Assembly (NCBI RefSeq): GCF_020740795.1
Contig: NC_067287.1
Coordinates: 9,749,501-9,813,500 of the forward strand
Direction: 5' to 3'
Source of the DNA: Apus apus
Taxonomy: Eukaryota; Chordata; Aves; Apodiformes; Apodidae
DNA length: 64,000 bases
Below the pieces are notes generated by a model. It was not told where the DNA came from. It was given only the letters and a program-made list of their open reading frames with translations, and searched no databases. The translations under genes and the position numbers were made by a program. Below are positions 24,829 to 42,558 of the stretch, piece after piece; positions within the stretch are counted from its first letter, which is position 1, and each line of letters starts with the position of its first letter.

Positions 24829-27800
24829 TGCTTCTGACCCAAGGCTATTCCAGGGAACCAGCATTGCCCTTCACTGCCTCTTCATAACTCATTAAGGCCA
24901 GTAACAAACTGGCTCTAAATCGAAGTCAGAGCTCACCCCCCTGCTTTAATCCCCCACACAGGCTTCAAAAATGAAGCTCACTCGAGGGCAGGTGGGCTTG
25001 AGAAATAGTGAAGCATCTCCCACATTTCTGCTGTGGCACCTGCTATGTGACCAAGGGATTAACTTCTGAACTGACCTGGGCTTGATCTACAGAAATGGGT
25101 CCCCATTTGCATGTTAGCCACAGCTTATAATCAAGCTGAACCTCTTTCTGCCGTTAGACGTGAAACCCTCTGAGACCAGGTCCTCACACCCAAGTGCCAG
25201 GGTGTCCACAGGGTAACAGTTTACCTCTCTCATCTGTAATTCATCTTCCAAGTCTGCACGATGCAGACATTTACAGTAACTCCTGGCAGTCTCCAAGTCA
25301 GTGAAGATTCAGCTAGTCGTTGTTTTATTCTGACAGGCTCCTTTATCCCACAGACAATACTAAGAGACAGAACCTTGACAGCAAAGTTTCCCAGAACTTC
25401 GTCTAAACGCAATAAGGAGGGAAAAGTGGCATGTTACAAATAAATAAATAAATCAACACAAACAGATTTAAAATAGATTTATATGTCATTTTGCCTCTGT
25501 CTGCCACAACTCCTTTAATATAATTAGTCTGTGGCATAAAAAGATCACATGAGCATCCATCAAACTCATCCTCGCTGCTTTGTGAGTTCATAGATTAATC
25601 CAATCCCGGCCCTGTCAGCCACTGAAGGAGCCAAGAGATAAGCAAGCATTAAACCACTGAGAAAAATGCCCAGAGTGAGTTTCAAAAGAAGCAAGCCCCA
25701 GACCAAAGTGGGGTTCAATGCACATGTGTAAAGCCATGAGGTACAAAAAGCACTTTGGTTTTCTATCAGCAAAAGGGAAGAGGAAAACCCAGACATGGGG
25801 CTGTCCTGGCCTGCTGCAGGCCAGTGCAGGGCCATCAACCCAGGTCCTACTCCACAAGGGGATGCGCATCAAGGGGAAAATCTGCAAGCCCAGATTCTGG
25901 AAAACACAAAGGCTCCAGACTTTGTACAAGACACCAGACACAGCTGCTCTTGCAGCACAGGTTTCTCCAAAAACTCCCTGTACACTAGCTGGCAAAAACT
26001 TAGCCCCAGCAGCTAACCTGCTTCACAAGGCAAGGCAGGATTTCTTCACCCACCTCCCTAGAGAGATGCCAGGGAGCTCCCCAAGCCAATGAAGGTCAAA
26101 ACACAAGAAAACAAGTGCCCAGCCACGAGCCAGCTGACTTATGAGAGAGCTGAGGAACCCAAACACCTCCCTCCAGGGAACAGCTGCAGAGAAGGGGTGG
26201 CTGGAACACTTCTTGGAGCTCTCAGCAGCATCCCCATTTCCCATTCCAGGGTGTTTGTGTGCTTGGATGTCTCCCTGCTCCCCTCTTTTCCAGAGATCCC
26301 TTCCATAGCCAGTGCTGTTCAGGCATGGACAAGGGTCAAGGATTCCTATCAGTTGCACAAAAATCAGGGATTTGCCACTGCAATATCTAAGCTGTTTTGA
26401 GAGCATGAACACCTGTCTGTTGGGGTTTTTTTGTTTGTTGTATCTTAACACTTTTATTATTACTTTAACTTGAACATGCTGTTGAGCACAAACCAGAAGT
26501 GCCCTTTGTCTAAAACTCTGACCTTCCATTCCTTTCATGGAGGTTTCCCTGTTCACATCACATCTGATCACCTCACAACTTTTAAAAGCATTTGCTTTAC
26601 ACATCAAGCAAAATAACACCTCTGAGAGGTCAGACCTTCAAAGCAGCCACAGGCTAATGGTTGTCTGAAATGCCAGTCTCACTTGGGAAAGCTGCTCCCT
26701 AAGAAAGCTGAATCCAGCCTCTGAGTACACATTGATTTCCCTCCTCCAATACAAACCAGGGGAGCAGGGCATCACTTTTATTCATGCCATGGAGCATATA
26801 GAACCCGTGGACCACATCTAAGGGGAGGAGGAGCCAGGGGAAGCCCGGAGGCTCAGGACCCCATGCACAGCCACCCGCAGCACAGGGACTGCCATCCCCA
26901 CCCACAAAGCTGCCTCTGCTTTTCCAGACAGCTGCACTACCAAGCACTAAAGTTTTTCATCTCTCAATTGCTTTTCCCTGTGTTACTTCAGAAAAAAAAA
27001 CACCAAAGCAAAACCCTCAAAACAACCAACCCACACAGTAAGCTGCTACCACGATGGCTGGGATAGAGGAGCCTGTCCAAGCACCACTGCCACAGATGCC
27101 GGCAAGAGCCATCAGCCCCCCACAGAGGCAATCTCAGAGGTCCCTGCAATGAGGAGAGGAAACAAAAAAGCCTGCGAGCAGCTGAGGGAGACATTCATTC
27201 TATCGATTGTGTAAACTGTCAGTGGAGTGGCAATGAGCATTTTTTTTTTTTTTCTGTTTCTATCCTGGGGAATAATCCAGCCTGATAATTAGTACATAAG
27301 AGATAAGTGGAAAATGAGACATCTAGTGAGGGTGGTTCAAGCCTCCTCATGACATTGATAATGTGCAGATACATAGATCACTGTCGGGGCAAACCACCAC
27401 TGTGAGCCTGTGTCTTCCCATTGCCTCATCAATCCATCATCTGCTTAGCTGCTGACACCTTGGCAGGCACACACCACCAGCCCTGCATTAGAATTGCGAG
27501 GAGCAGGCTCCACCAGGGAATACAGATTTAAAAATCTAAGATTCAAATTTGTTTAAGTATTGTGAACAGCAATTCCCTTGCAAGGCATCTTCATTGCCCT
27601 TTTGCCAAGGGGGAACAGTTGGGTCTTTGTTAGAAGTACAAATTGCTTCTTAATGCAAAGGATAAAGCAGAGCCCGGGCACCTCCTTAGAATTCCTCCTG
27701 GCTCCTGCTAATGCTGCTGCATGTCAATTTTAATTTTTTGAAATTTAAACTGAGGGCTTTGTATCTAAGCTCCATTTCATCGGAGGGGAGGGGAGGAATA

Positions 27801-28989
27801 GTCAAAAAGGATTACAGATCCAGGGAGAATTGAGGATCCATAGCAATTATTCTTCATTTGGGTCTCAGACACTGGTTTTAATCGTATTCTAAATAGTACA
27901 AATCAACAAGACATCAGAGATTGATAAGTGACTAACACATGTACCTGGTTATGAACTCTGCTTCCCTCAGGTGGGAGATGTTTGAGGACAAGATGAAAGG
28001 AGGAATTTCTTTCTCTCTCTGACCCTCTTCTTCCAGCCAAATTTGGTCATCACTGGGCTACCCCAAAAGGGGCTGGAACAAGTTCCTCTCAGCTGTGGTT
28101 CCCTTTCCTTCTGCAAAGTCAGGGCAGGGGCAAAGCTCCAGCCATGGCACAGCAGTTGCAGCCCAGCTCCTGTGTCTCTTACCTGTGCAACCACGCTAAT
28201 GGCAGGAAGATGACAGGGAGGTAAGATGTTCAGGAGAGAAAAATGAAATGACAGGGCAATAAAATGAAGAGGATTTGTAAATCAGCTTAGCTCTTTTAGG
28301 TTCAGCAAAGCAACCCCATTTTACCGAAAGTGAGGAGATTACCTGCTGGGGTGATGATGAAAGAGGCACTTCCTCCACCAAAGGCTTCAAATTGCACACA
28401 CTAGTTAGACACCCCTGCACTTTTAAAAGGACACAGGGTGGCTGGGATTTACTGAGGACCAGCAGGAGAAAACCTTTCCAAATTCTCTGAACCTGTCAGC
28501 CTTGAGTGAGCTTCCTCTCCCAGCCCATCTCAGGCAGACCCACCTATGGTCAGGTGTGGCTTCCAACCCCTATACACACTGCAAGTACCGGGGTTTAGAC
28601 AGACTCTCTCCCCTGCTGCCTTCTTGCATTTGTCAAGCATGTTACAGATGCACAGCTTTCCATAATTGCTGATTAAACCACTTGTCTTATACTTCACTAA
28701 CCTCTGGATCAGACTTAGACCCAGTAAATCTGTTTAGATCTCCTCCACACGCTCACTTTCACCTCTTGATGACCGTGAACCGCTTGTTTACAAAACTTTT
28801 TTTCCTCTCCCTCTGCTTCTTCCCAGCCCCCTTGAACCATAATGAAGACCTAGCCAAGGTGCCCCATTCTCACTTTAAATTTTGCTGCAAACCTAAAGGA
28901 CTGAAGTGACTCCTGCCCCCTTTACCTCCCACCCTCCCATGGCACCACCACAGAGCTCCTTTGCAGCACTGGAAGAGAGAGACAGCAGA
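24829..28989. other. Intergenic sequence downstream of C1QL2, no gene seen
   Basis: No supported gene. A short (AAAT)n run is at about 25438-25455, T runs at 27239-27253 and A runs at 26991-27000. The AT-rich segment 27500-27790 has almost no CpG and many TAAT/ATTTAA cores, so it might be a regulatory element of C1QL2. The reading frame of 198 codons at 26023-26619 (minus) has no domain and no splice or promoter context. Confidence 0.4.
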
Positions 28990-29633
28990 AGGCATTGTCT
29001 AAAAACATAATTTAATGTGATATTTTGATGATTGTGGTCAAGGACTGAATTCTTTTGCAGACAGGCACAGGTTTGACGTTAATGACACCATCACTCACGC
29101 GAGCATCGCATTGCACAAGAAATAAAAGTTTACACTTGACCCCATACAAACAAAGCAGCAGAGGAAAAGTCAAGTTATGGTCCAGCCCCACTTCATGAAT
29201 AGTTGATCTGAAAATTCAGCATTATCATAATTAATACTCCTGGACAAAAAAAAAAATAAAAAATGTGACCAGTTCAAATTCCGTGTGTGGCACAGTCTGA
29301 ACTCAGGGCTCTCTCACACCCCCCGGGAACCACTCAAGAGTTTAAAGCTGCCGAGTTCCTCGTGTGACACAAAATACACTGAGGCTGACAAAGGGCGAGC
29401 AGGGTTCAGAGCAAATGGGGGAGAGTAAGGAAGGCGGCTGCTTTGTTTCACTTCTATTTCGTTTCCACAGGGGTAAAAATAAAACAAAAACCCTACATAA
29501 ACGGATAATGAAGCTAAAGTGACCTGCGGAGACAGTGGACACCAGCGGGAATAGCGGCATGAGAGGGCAGGGGCACAGCCAGCCCCACGGGCGTCAGTGG
29601 CGGGGCCAGTCGTGTCACATCGCTTGTTGTGTG
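28990..29633 (-). other. C1QL2: Probable C1QL2 3' UTR
   Basis: This is the transcribed-strand sequence after the TAA stop. It is AT-richer than the coding exons and contains no coding potential. The first plausible polyadenylation signal on the minus strand is ATTAAA at 29016-29011, with pyrimidine/GT-rich sequence beyond it, which would give a 3' UTR of about 640 nt. The plus-strand AATAAA motifs at about 29120 and 29252 are in the wrong orientation for this gene. The end point is an inference and would need transcript data. Confidence 0.55.
29011..29016 (-). terminator. C1QL2: Candidate polyadenylation signal ATTAAA of C1QL2
   Basis: The plus strand reads TTTAAT, so the minus strand reads ATTAAA, the commonest variant of the canonical signal. 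It is followed within 30 nt by T-rich and then TCTGCTGTCTC-type sequence, as expected for a cleavage region. I see no minus-strand AATAAA between here and the stop codon. Confidence 0.45.
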
Positions 29634-33840
<4,207 letters not shown>

Positions 33841-34167
33841 TGGTACTTGAAAGGGGCTACAGGAAAGCTGGGGAGGGACTTTTCATCAGAGAAGACAGTG
33901 ATAGGACAAGAGCTAATGGTTTTAAACTGAGAGAGGGGAGATTTAGGTTAGATATTAGGAAGAAATTCTTCACTATAAGGGTGGTGAGAAACTGGAATGA
34001 GTTGCCCAGGGAGGTTGTTGATGCCTCATCCCTGGAGGTTTTTAAGGCCAGGTTGGACGAGGTTTTGTGCAGCCTGATCTAGTGGTTCCCTGCTCATGGC
34101 AGGGGGTTGGAACTTGATGATCTTTAAGGTCCCTTCCAACCTTAATGATTCTATGATTCTATGATTT
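33841..34167 (+). mobile_element. CR1 LINE, 3'-terminal fragment
   Basis: Contains GTGATAGGACAAGAGCTAATG, TTCACTATAAGGGTGGTGAG, GGTCCCTTCCAACCTTAATG and an ATTCTATG tail (about 34147-34167). Translation is open for 80 codons and gives the CR1 polymerase C-terminal peptide SDRTRANGFKLREGRF, with ELPREVVDASSLEVFK further on. This is the remnant of the LINE protein, not a host gene. It lies about 3 kb upstream of C1QL2 in opposite orientation. Confidence 0.97.
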
Positions 34168-34445
34168 TACTATGGCTCAGGAAGTCCTTAAAATCCTCTT
34201 AAGAACCTGAAATCAAGATTGCTGTAAGTAAAGGCACAGCCCTTGGATCAGTATCCTCACCCATCCCAGGGAGTAGTTTTGTTTCACTATCTTGTGTCAT
34301 GATAGATGGAAGTTATGGATAACATTACCTTCTGATCCTTTGAAGTGCTTCATTCATTACCTTTCTCACATCACAAGACTTACAGACCTTTCTCATTGCC
34401 AGAATTAACTATGTGGAACTCCATGTATTCAACAGCTAGTAAAAC

Positions 34446-34447
<2 letters not shown>

Positions 34448-34490
<43 letters not shown>
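34448..34490. repeat. (TA)n microsatellite
   Basis: About 21 uninterrupted TA dinucleotides. Such runs mutate quickly and are prone to sequencing and assembly error. The YIYIY reading frames on both strands are artefacts of it. Confidence 0.98.
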
Positions 34491-34492
<2 letters not shown>

Positions 34493-37400
34493 CTTATGCT
34501 AAAATGTCCACATTTCTTGCTGAAAACAAATTTGAGGCTGTTAATGTTCAGAATGCGTATAATATTATTTCCATTCACAAAATGTAAAAGATGATGACAC
34601 TGATTATTTTTACTTAATGGAGGGAAAAGTTTAGAAATGGTTAGGCTTATTGTACTAGCTGCCATCACTCCCCACAAATACTAGGCACTTCTTTTTGACC
34701 TAAGTTGGAATTTCTGACAGTGCTTTTCTTAACAGCAAAATGCTGAATTTGATTCCACTTGATGGACCCAGTGGGTACACGGGGTCCTGCACAGCAGAAA
34801 AAGCATTTTATTACACAGAACAAGGCCAGAAGCTGGCTCTTCTCTTGCTGTCTGCAAGGCAGAGTTGGAATAGCTGGCAGAGGCTTGTGCTGCTGTAGCA
34901 GAACATAAAATCAGGGTGATACAGCCAGAATCAGGTCCCCTCTACTGACACAGTATCTGTCAGAGATCCTGCATACAGAGAAGTTCGGGTACAATCCAGA
35001 CATTGCAGTTGGATGGGCTTCATCAGATGTGTTATTGACCACTGTGAATTGCTGCTACTTGCTCTTGACCATATCCAGGTGCTGTACACAGAAGACAAAA
35101 CCTGCTGGATCTTTGCACAGGGGTGTTTCTGCAGATACATTTGGCTCGTCATAAGAGAGAAGTTCACAACCCCCAGACCTACCTTCAGAGCACTGCTTGG
35201 GGAAATACTCAAAAGTGTGGAGAGAATCATTGAAAGCCAAATGCCTTCGCATCCCCCAAACAGGTGCTGTTCACCAACCTCAGGAGAACTCAGTCTATAT
35301 TTTCTGACAAGGACGAATCAGAGCCACTGAACCTTGCTTCCCACTTCTGACCCAGTGTGATTTTTGCCCTTGCCTTCTCTCAGAGCAGAGTCACAGCCTG
35401 ATCTTAATTCATCAAAGCTTAGATAAACTGTGTGGGAACAGAGAAATCTCACACGGTGACAGAAGCTGGTGCTGAAGATGCCTCATCCAAACATGTGGCT
35501 GCTCATGTCCCCAAGAAACTGCTAGGAACAGTACAGGAGCAGCAGCTGATTCTTGGCCCCAGTAGCCAGGGTGATGGAGGAAGCATTACAGGAACTCCAG
35601 GCTGTTGGGAGCTCCCTGTTCCCAGAGCAGGTCTTCAGCTGGAGCTAAAGTGGGTTTAGAGGGAAACATAACTGTCCTTAACAGAAGGCAGGATCTGAGC
35701 AACATCACCTGTCAAGCTAGCAGGTTTGAAAGACATCTTGCTTAAGAACAGTAGAGACAAATGAAGGAGGAGGCCAAGTTTGCTTGCCTTTAACCAGCTG
35801 AAGGCAGGATTTTGGGTCACAGTGAGAGCAAATTCAACTCTCTTTTCCTAATTCTCTGCTTCTCGGTACATGTTTACAAACTGCTTGAGGAGAAACAGGT
35901 TGGCCCTAGATTTGTCTTGTTCAGTTTGTCTCCTTAGATAACTAATGCTTTTCAGTGTGACTGCTGGAGTTCCTCTACACTGTCTATGCTTCTGCTTTTT
36001 AAATTGAGTGAGGGCCTTCCATACAAAATACAAATAATGAAATAATAATTAAGCACACTTATGGTAAACATAAGAGTAACCCAAATTTGGAGGCCCAGTA
36101 GAAGACAGAGATCCTGCCCTTGCCTTCTGAATGTAACAGAAGCTGCCCAGCAATGTGTGTGTGTGTATAAAACCAAAGCCCTGACAGGCTCTCCAGCTGA
36201 AAATCACTCATCTCCCTTCTGAATCCTCTGAAATGCCCAGCAGGACTTAACTCTTGAGTCTTCATGACTTCAGAAGAGGGAAGAGGGAGGCTGGAGGGTC
36301 AGAGGGCTAAAATCAGTCCCTTTATGCAGATCCTTTGTCTTAATTTAGCAAAGTTTCTACACCCAGCCATGAGGCTGATCATTTCTATGATATGAAGGGA
36401 AAAATTGCTGCAAGGAAATGATGTGCATGGGCAGCTGGTTTCACCAGGATGAGAAGCACACATTAAAAGTGCTTTTGAAGTGCATTTTAGCTTCCCTCTG
36501 GGAGTTTACTGAACCTGCAGAGAGAGGTACCAGAGAGAATTTGTTCCCAGAAGGCAAAGACAAGAATAAAATTAGTAAGAAATAATAGCCAAACCCATAG
36601 GTGTGACAGATGGCATCGAATGGACATCTGTTGGAATAATATTCACTTTCCACAATAAACTTTTATCCTGCATCCCCCAGAATTAAACGTGTTGCTCTGT
36701 TAATCATGTAGCATGAAGAGGAAGACGAGAGGACTGGAGACCCAAAGCTAAGGATGTCAGGAATTGGCTTCACACCTCTGTTGGGTGTAGGAAACACACA
36801 GGGAGCAGGAGGTAAAAGCTGGAGGAAGGCATATGGACAAGGTGGGGCAGATGGTCCTGGCTCCGTGATGCTTTGCTGTGACCTACTGGTGCCCGGTGGA
36901 GAGGAGTCGTTCTGCTGAGCAGGGGCAGCTGTAAGGCTTGTGCAGAGACAAGTTGCTTTGGTATGTTCGGACAAATAGCCTCAGGTGAAGATGTTTGACT
37001 CCCACTTCTGGAGTAAGGGTAATTTGGGGTGTTGCTGGAGAGGAGACAGAGAGCTGGAGACAAAGGTCAAGGAGACTCAGTCCCAGTGCAGGGCATAGAT
37101 CAGCTGCACAAGGTCATGTACCTCTGGGATACTCAGGGAATTAATATCCAGACTGTGACAATTGTTTTTGCAAAAAGCCTGGTTAAGCTGAAAGAAAGAG
37201 TAACCATGAGAGAAAAACATGGATTTCTTACAAATGAAGCTTTAAATAAGCACTAAACCAAAGTAGGTAAGATCATTTTGTGAAATTAAACAAAATATTT
37301 TATTAAAGCATGATGAAATTGTCCCAAAATACGTAGTCATTGTAGTCATCTATGTTGACTCTTCAATATAAATCCAAATTAAAAGCGTGACAATGGGCTC

Positions 37401-40400
37401 TGTTTAGAAACATCCTGACCTTTCTCGTATGACTCTTGTCCTGCCTTCTCGTTACTTGTCATTCTCAGTCACTGTATCTTGTTTAAATGAAAAGTGTAAG
37501 CTCTCCAGGGCATAGGACTGCATCTCTCTTTTTTTTTTTTTAATCTGCTCCGTCCAACAATGCATGCAGCAGGGAGACTCTTAAAACTGTTACATAAAAC
37601 ACAAACAAAACATTCAATCCCCAATTTTGCAACTTCACAGATTTTCTTTGCAAGAAAAAAGAAAAAAACACTAGATATTTGTAAGAAGTTATTTGCTCTC
37701 ATGAGTACAAGTTAGGCTAAACAGCAATCCCAGAAAAGCAATGCTCTCCTTGATGATGATGTTGATTAAATCACAGAGTGGTTCCTGGGGGAGAGGAATG
37801 GAAGCCCATTGCTTGGGGTTTGGAGACCAAGGTGTTGTGGTTTATTTTGGAGGTTGGGCAAAGCCAGAGCCCTCACTGCAGGACTCAGTGCCCCACTGGC
37901 AGGAAGATGAATCAGGAGCCCTCACAGTCTTCTCTATTTTGTTCTTCTATGATCCTTCTAAGAGAGATTGATGCTGACAGCATCCAGGTGGTGCGTCCGT
38001 GACTCAGCTGTCACGTCACTGCTTACGGCTTAAAGCCAGTGAGTCAAGGAATGAAAAACAGGTGGAAGGAGGAGGAGAGCCCTCCCGAGGTGCTCACCTC
38101 CAGCCATCTCGTGCTAAGTGAGCAAGGCCAACTGCAGACCACAGGGAGACGGAAGCAGGAGAGGCAATGACAGAAGGAAGGGCTGGTCACCACCTCCAAG
38201 GGCAGCAGGACTGCAAGCTATTCACCACACCTTACGTGGTGTGGAAGGAAAGCCTGGTGTGAGTTAATGGGCTTCTGTGAGCCAGAAGTGCCCACCCTAT
38301 GTGGTAGATCTGAGACCTGCTGACTCTTGTAACTATGCTCTGTAGGCAAAGCTGTAGGTTAAGTAAATATTAAATTCATCTAGTTCAGTTCATGCTAGAC
38401 AGAAATGGTAACATCATGGGTGTCTGACCATATATTTTCATCAATACAAAGTTTACTATTATGCGTCTCGTTTCAAGTGATGTCCTAGATCCTGTTCTGA
38501 GAATGGGTCCTCAATTACTCTGAAAAGCCAAGAAGTCCTAGAAGATAGAAACAAGACTCCTTGAGGACAGACTTCTAGGTTCAGGTGACTTGTGAAACAC
38601 TGCTGCCTGTCTGGGAGGGTTCACAAAATAAATCTGCCACACCCATCTGCCACACAACAATATTTTTATTGTTTTTTTGCCTTGATTGCAAGGCCAGCCT
38701 CTTGTGATACACAGCAGGAGAAGGTCAGCAGCATCTCTTAGAAGGTGGGTACTCCACCACTGTCTCTGCCTCTGAGCATGATCAATGTCTAACATATGGA
38801 AACGTCTCCAGGGGTGGAAATTCATAAACCCCCCCCAGAAACCTGTTGCAATGCTTCATAATCTCTGCCTTTCCCCAGGCCATTTTCCAGCATCTGATAT
38901 TAATTTCTCTGCTGCCATTTATGCCTCTAAATCCTCCTCACCTGCAAGAGCAGGAGATTTCTTCCCTCCTTTTCAGTGGTAGCCTTTCACACACTTGACA
39001 GTTGTTAACTGCAATTCTGTCCTCAAAAGAAAATGCCTTGTGGGACTTCACACTGAAACATCTAGAAAAAGGAGAGCATTCATTCTGCAGACCTGTTTTA
39101 TCACAAAACAAGACAACAGCTTCTTGCTGAGCAGTCCCAAACAAGTAGGCATTACTGGCACCATCAGGAGCCATATCTAAGTCTAGATTTTAACTGCATT
39201 AAGCCTTGCTTAAGGCTAAAAGGCATCATCTGTCTGCACCCCCCCGCCCCTCCCTGCCTGCTCACTCACTGTCAGCTCCACCTCGGATGCAAGTCAGGCA
39301 GTTCTTCAGTTTTAAAACCTGACTGCTTCCAGTATGAGTGACACATCTTCTGGTGACACGACTGCTGCAGGGTCTGCAGGAATTGTCTGAAAGCCAAGGG
39401 CTCTGTCCAAAGGAAGGAAAAATGGCAAGGATATAGTCGTGTGAAGTGAATGAGTAAAAAGCATCGGCTCCGAGGCTGCAAGGCACAGTAACTGAAAGCG
39501 TGGCATTTTGCACTGTCCCTGCTGTGCAAAGTCAACCAATTTTAAAAAGTGCTAAATCATGGCATTGGTTGTGGCAAGCAATGGAATGTGATCTTGTTTT
39601 ATGGAGTTTTGATCTTCAGAGATGCAAGGAAGGCCGTTATCAAGCTAAAGTATTCCAGCCAGATAGTCTCTGTCTGGGTGTTTGCAGAGCACCCGTGACA
39701 GCAAAAAACTGTTTCTTCTGGAACCAAAGAGTTAGTAACTAATAATGTTATTTATACAGGAAAGATATTTAGAATTAATTACAGATTTGTGCTCTATTTC
39801 AGTGTATTTTTAATTACTTTTGATTAGGGTCAAGAGAATAATTTCTTTTACCAGTTTTCAGGATATTCAGAACACCTGGAAAGTAAAGCAATACTTTGCA
39901 CACTGAGGTATTAGTTTAAACTTCAATATTTTCACAGAAAATGCTCCATGAGTGGGGAATGGCTGAAGTATCTGGAATGATGTGGGTGGCCTGAGACCTT
40001 GGTGCCATGGAAATGGCTGGACATGCAAACCTTTCCCTACAGTAGACTGTGTTGCTTGACCACACACATTTGCCCAGCTTCTAGGTGTTTAGAGGCCAGA
40101 GTGCCAAAATGTCCAAATTGGAAACACTTATTTGCCCATCCATCTTGTCTTCTCCCACGCAGCATCTCTCTGAGATGAGGTGCTCAGGAGTCTGATGTCA
40201 GCCCTGGCTGGTATCAGCAAAGAATCAGGTCTGCTCTGTAGCGAGTGCCCTGCAATGCAGCTCACCCTCCCTCTGCCTCACAGCTCTATTAAATCATGCC
40301 TTTAAGGGCTTCTCTTCAGGGCCCTCTCCTCATTTTGGTGGGGACCTTGCTGAGGTGGACCCCAGCCTGGCTGGAGATGGAGGTCACTGCTGGAGCAGCT

Positions 40401-41109
40401 GGCAAAACTGGAATCTGGAGAAGAAGTGGAAGTCATCAACCCAGAAACTGGCCCCATGGTGCCTTGCTCAACTCTACTGTCATATCCACAGCTCTAAAAC
40501 CTCTACTCTAGCCAGATCTTCATGGTACATTTCATAAATAACACTAAAACAATTCTACTTTTCTGTGGGATAAATGGAGAGAGGAGAGGGAGAGGAGAGG
40601 GAATGTGAATGCAATGAGTCCAGCATCTTCATCATGGGATCACAGCAAGTACATAATCTTTTATCCTGGAAGAACAACACTACAGCCAGGGATGAAGTCC
40701 AGGCAGGCTGGTTCAGCAGCTGAATGCAGCCCCAAGGTCCATGTGGGACCTCCCACCACCACACCACTGCAGCAGATCCGTGTTGATGGAATTGGGAAGC
40801 AGGCACAAATGCCAGTGATTTACTGAGAGTGCAGAAGGCTGCTCCCTTTAATATATAGCACATATAGCACGAGAGTGTTAATGGAATTTATACTGTAAAA
40901 AAATTATCTCCACACAAAGTATGGAATTACTTGGGAGGATTTATGCAACAGACATAAAATCCAGTGGAAACAGTCTAATCTTTCTGAAACTTATTTATTT
41001 TTCTCTTTATTTATGGAAATGTCTTAATTTATGCAAGGTGAATAGCAGAAAAAAATGATGTAGATTTAGTCAGAACCTAGTTCTTGCTATATAGAGACTT
41101 TTACAGCTA

Positions 41110-41175
41110 TATTCTGCTCTCATTTATAACAGGAGTAAAACTTTTTGAAGTCACTGGGCCCAATCCAAAATCATC
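41110..41175 (+). repeat. Possible ancient amniote interspersed repeat, degraded
   Basis: The stretch ATTCTGCTCTCATTTATAAC followed by AGGAGTAAAACTTTTTGAAG and GTCACTGGGCCCAATCC resembles an old dispersed repeat common in turtles, crocodiles and birds, with a core of the form TTACACCAGTGTAAATCAGG then GAAGTCAATGG. The match is from memory and partial, so the family is left unnamed. Confidence 0.3.
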
Positions 41176-41636
41176 TACATCACTTTATTGAATGGCTGCC
41201 AGCACTACGGTATCAGTTGATGCCAAAATGATGCTAATAGTGAGCAAAAAATGTGAAGAAAAAATAAGTAAGTAACAGACAACATAAAAAAAAATTTCCT
41301 TTGTATCCTGCTTGTCCCAGCTGCTCTGCTTCCAGGTTCATTTGATGTCTTGCTTTTTTGCTGACAGCCCAGTGGGGTCCATGGTGACCTCTTGGCTGGT
41401 TTCAGTACCATCCTTATTACTAATGTTATAGAGTTTTATGCTGAGGCAAGTGTTTCACAGGACACATATGGCCAAGGCAAGGGGCCTGCCCCAGTTAAGG
41501 CAGAGCTGTGACCCTGCAAACACCAAACCCCATCACTTTTGGCTCCAGTGAGGGGACAGGCAGGTGGCACTTTGGATAAAGGCTCTACAGCACAAGGGCC
41601 AGACTCTCTGACCCCTGCTCACATACCTGCTGGATA

Positions 41637-41681
41637 TTATATGTATATATATGTGTGTGTGTATATATATGTATATATATT
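41637..41681. repeat. Compound TA/TG microsatellite
   Basis: Alternating TATA and TGTG blocks (TATATATATGTGTGTGTGTA then TATATATGTATATATAT). A simple alternating purine-pyrimidine repeat, likely variable in length. Confidence 0.95.
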
Positions 41682-42435
41682 TGATATTCATATTTTCTTA
41701 TTCACTCCTGCATGAACTACCTGGCCTTCTGCAGTCTCCATGACAAGGCACATGTCCTGCCTCCACCCATCAGGGCTCCTGGTGCCAACGAAGATGTCTC
41801 CCAGAAATCACAAGCCAAATCCTCCTCCTAATTCAGTGTGGAATTTTTGTTGCACCAGCAGCAGTAATCACAGCAGAAGGCAAATTAAGGAGCAATTCAG
41901 CACAGCCAGAGCAACAAAGTGCAGGACACCACCTGGGGCACACAAAGATCCAACTCCAGGTACAGTTCTCCAGGCAAAGCAACATGTGTGCTTGATAAAT
42001 CTTGGTATTTTAAAATAAAGACCTGAAGGTTTAAGTGCCTGCTCATTTAGATAGGCACTGTCTGTGCAAAACTCCTGCAAGAATAAACAAGATGAGGGTG
42101 AAGTAAAATAATTTAAGAATAAAATAGTTTAAAGGGAGAAGAAGAGAGGAGCGGAAAGGAGAGGAGAGGTCAGCTGAATCCACATCCAGCCACTTGATAG
42201 GGTGTTTTTTGTAGGCATTGGGGACCCCCTGGACCTTGCAGGAAAGGACCCACAGGAGCTCAGCCCGTTCTCAGATGCAGCATCTGCTCTGCAGTGAAGG
42301 GGACATGTGCACCTGACCCTGCCACCCTCACTGCTTGATCTAGCACTGGGAAGGGGAATTCATCAGTGTACTGAGTGGTTTTGGTTCTGAGCAGGTGAGG
42401 CTTAATATGATCAGGAGGAGAAGCAATCCTTTAAA

Positions 42436-42558
42436 ATGGAAAGAAAAGATGAAGAAATGAGTGCTTTTAAGTCACAGCCTGCAAAGCCCAGCGCTGGGAT
42501 GCCAGGACACGCCGAGGACCAGGACGGCTCCTTTCCTCGTCCCCACGCAGCTCCGCGA
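42436..42558 (+). other. Candidate first coding exon, unassigned
   Basis: An ATG in fair context (AAAATGG) opens 41 codons (starting MERKDEEMSAFKSQPAKPSA) that end exactly at a strong donor GTGAGT (42559-42564), leaving phase 0. The 3' half is locally CpG-rich, unlike its surroundings. The peptide is hydrophilic and shows no domain I recognise. It does not resemble C1QL2, and the STEAP3 N-terminus does not match either. No partner exon is identified, and chance remains the simplest explanation. Confidence 0.2.

Noticed and set aside
38224-38243. Short inverted repeat CCACACC-TTACGT-GGTGTGG
   Set aside because: Seven-base arms are common by chance in 64 kb and no motif or context supports a function.
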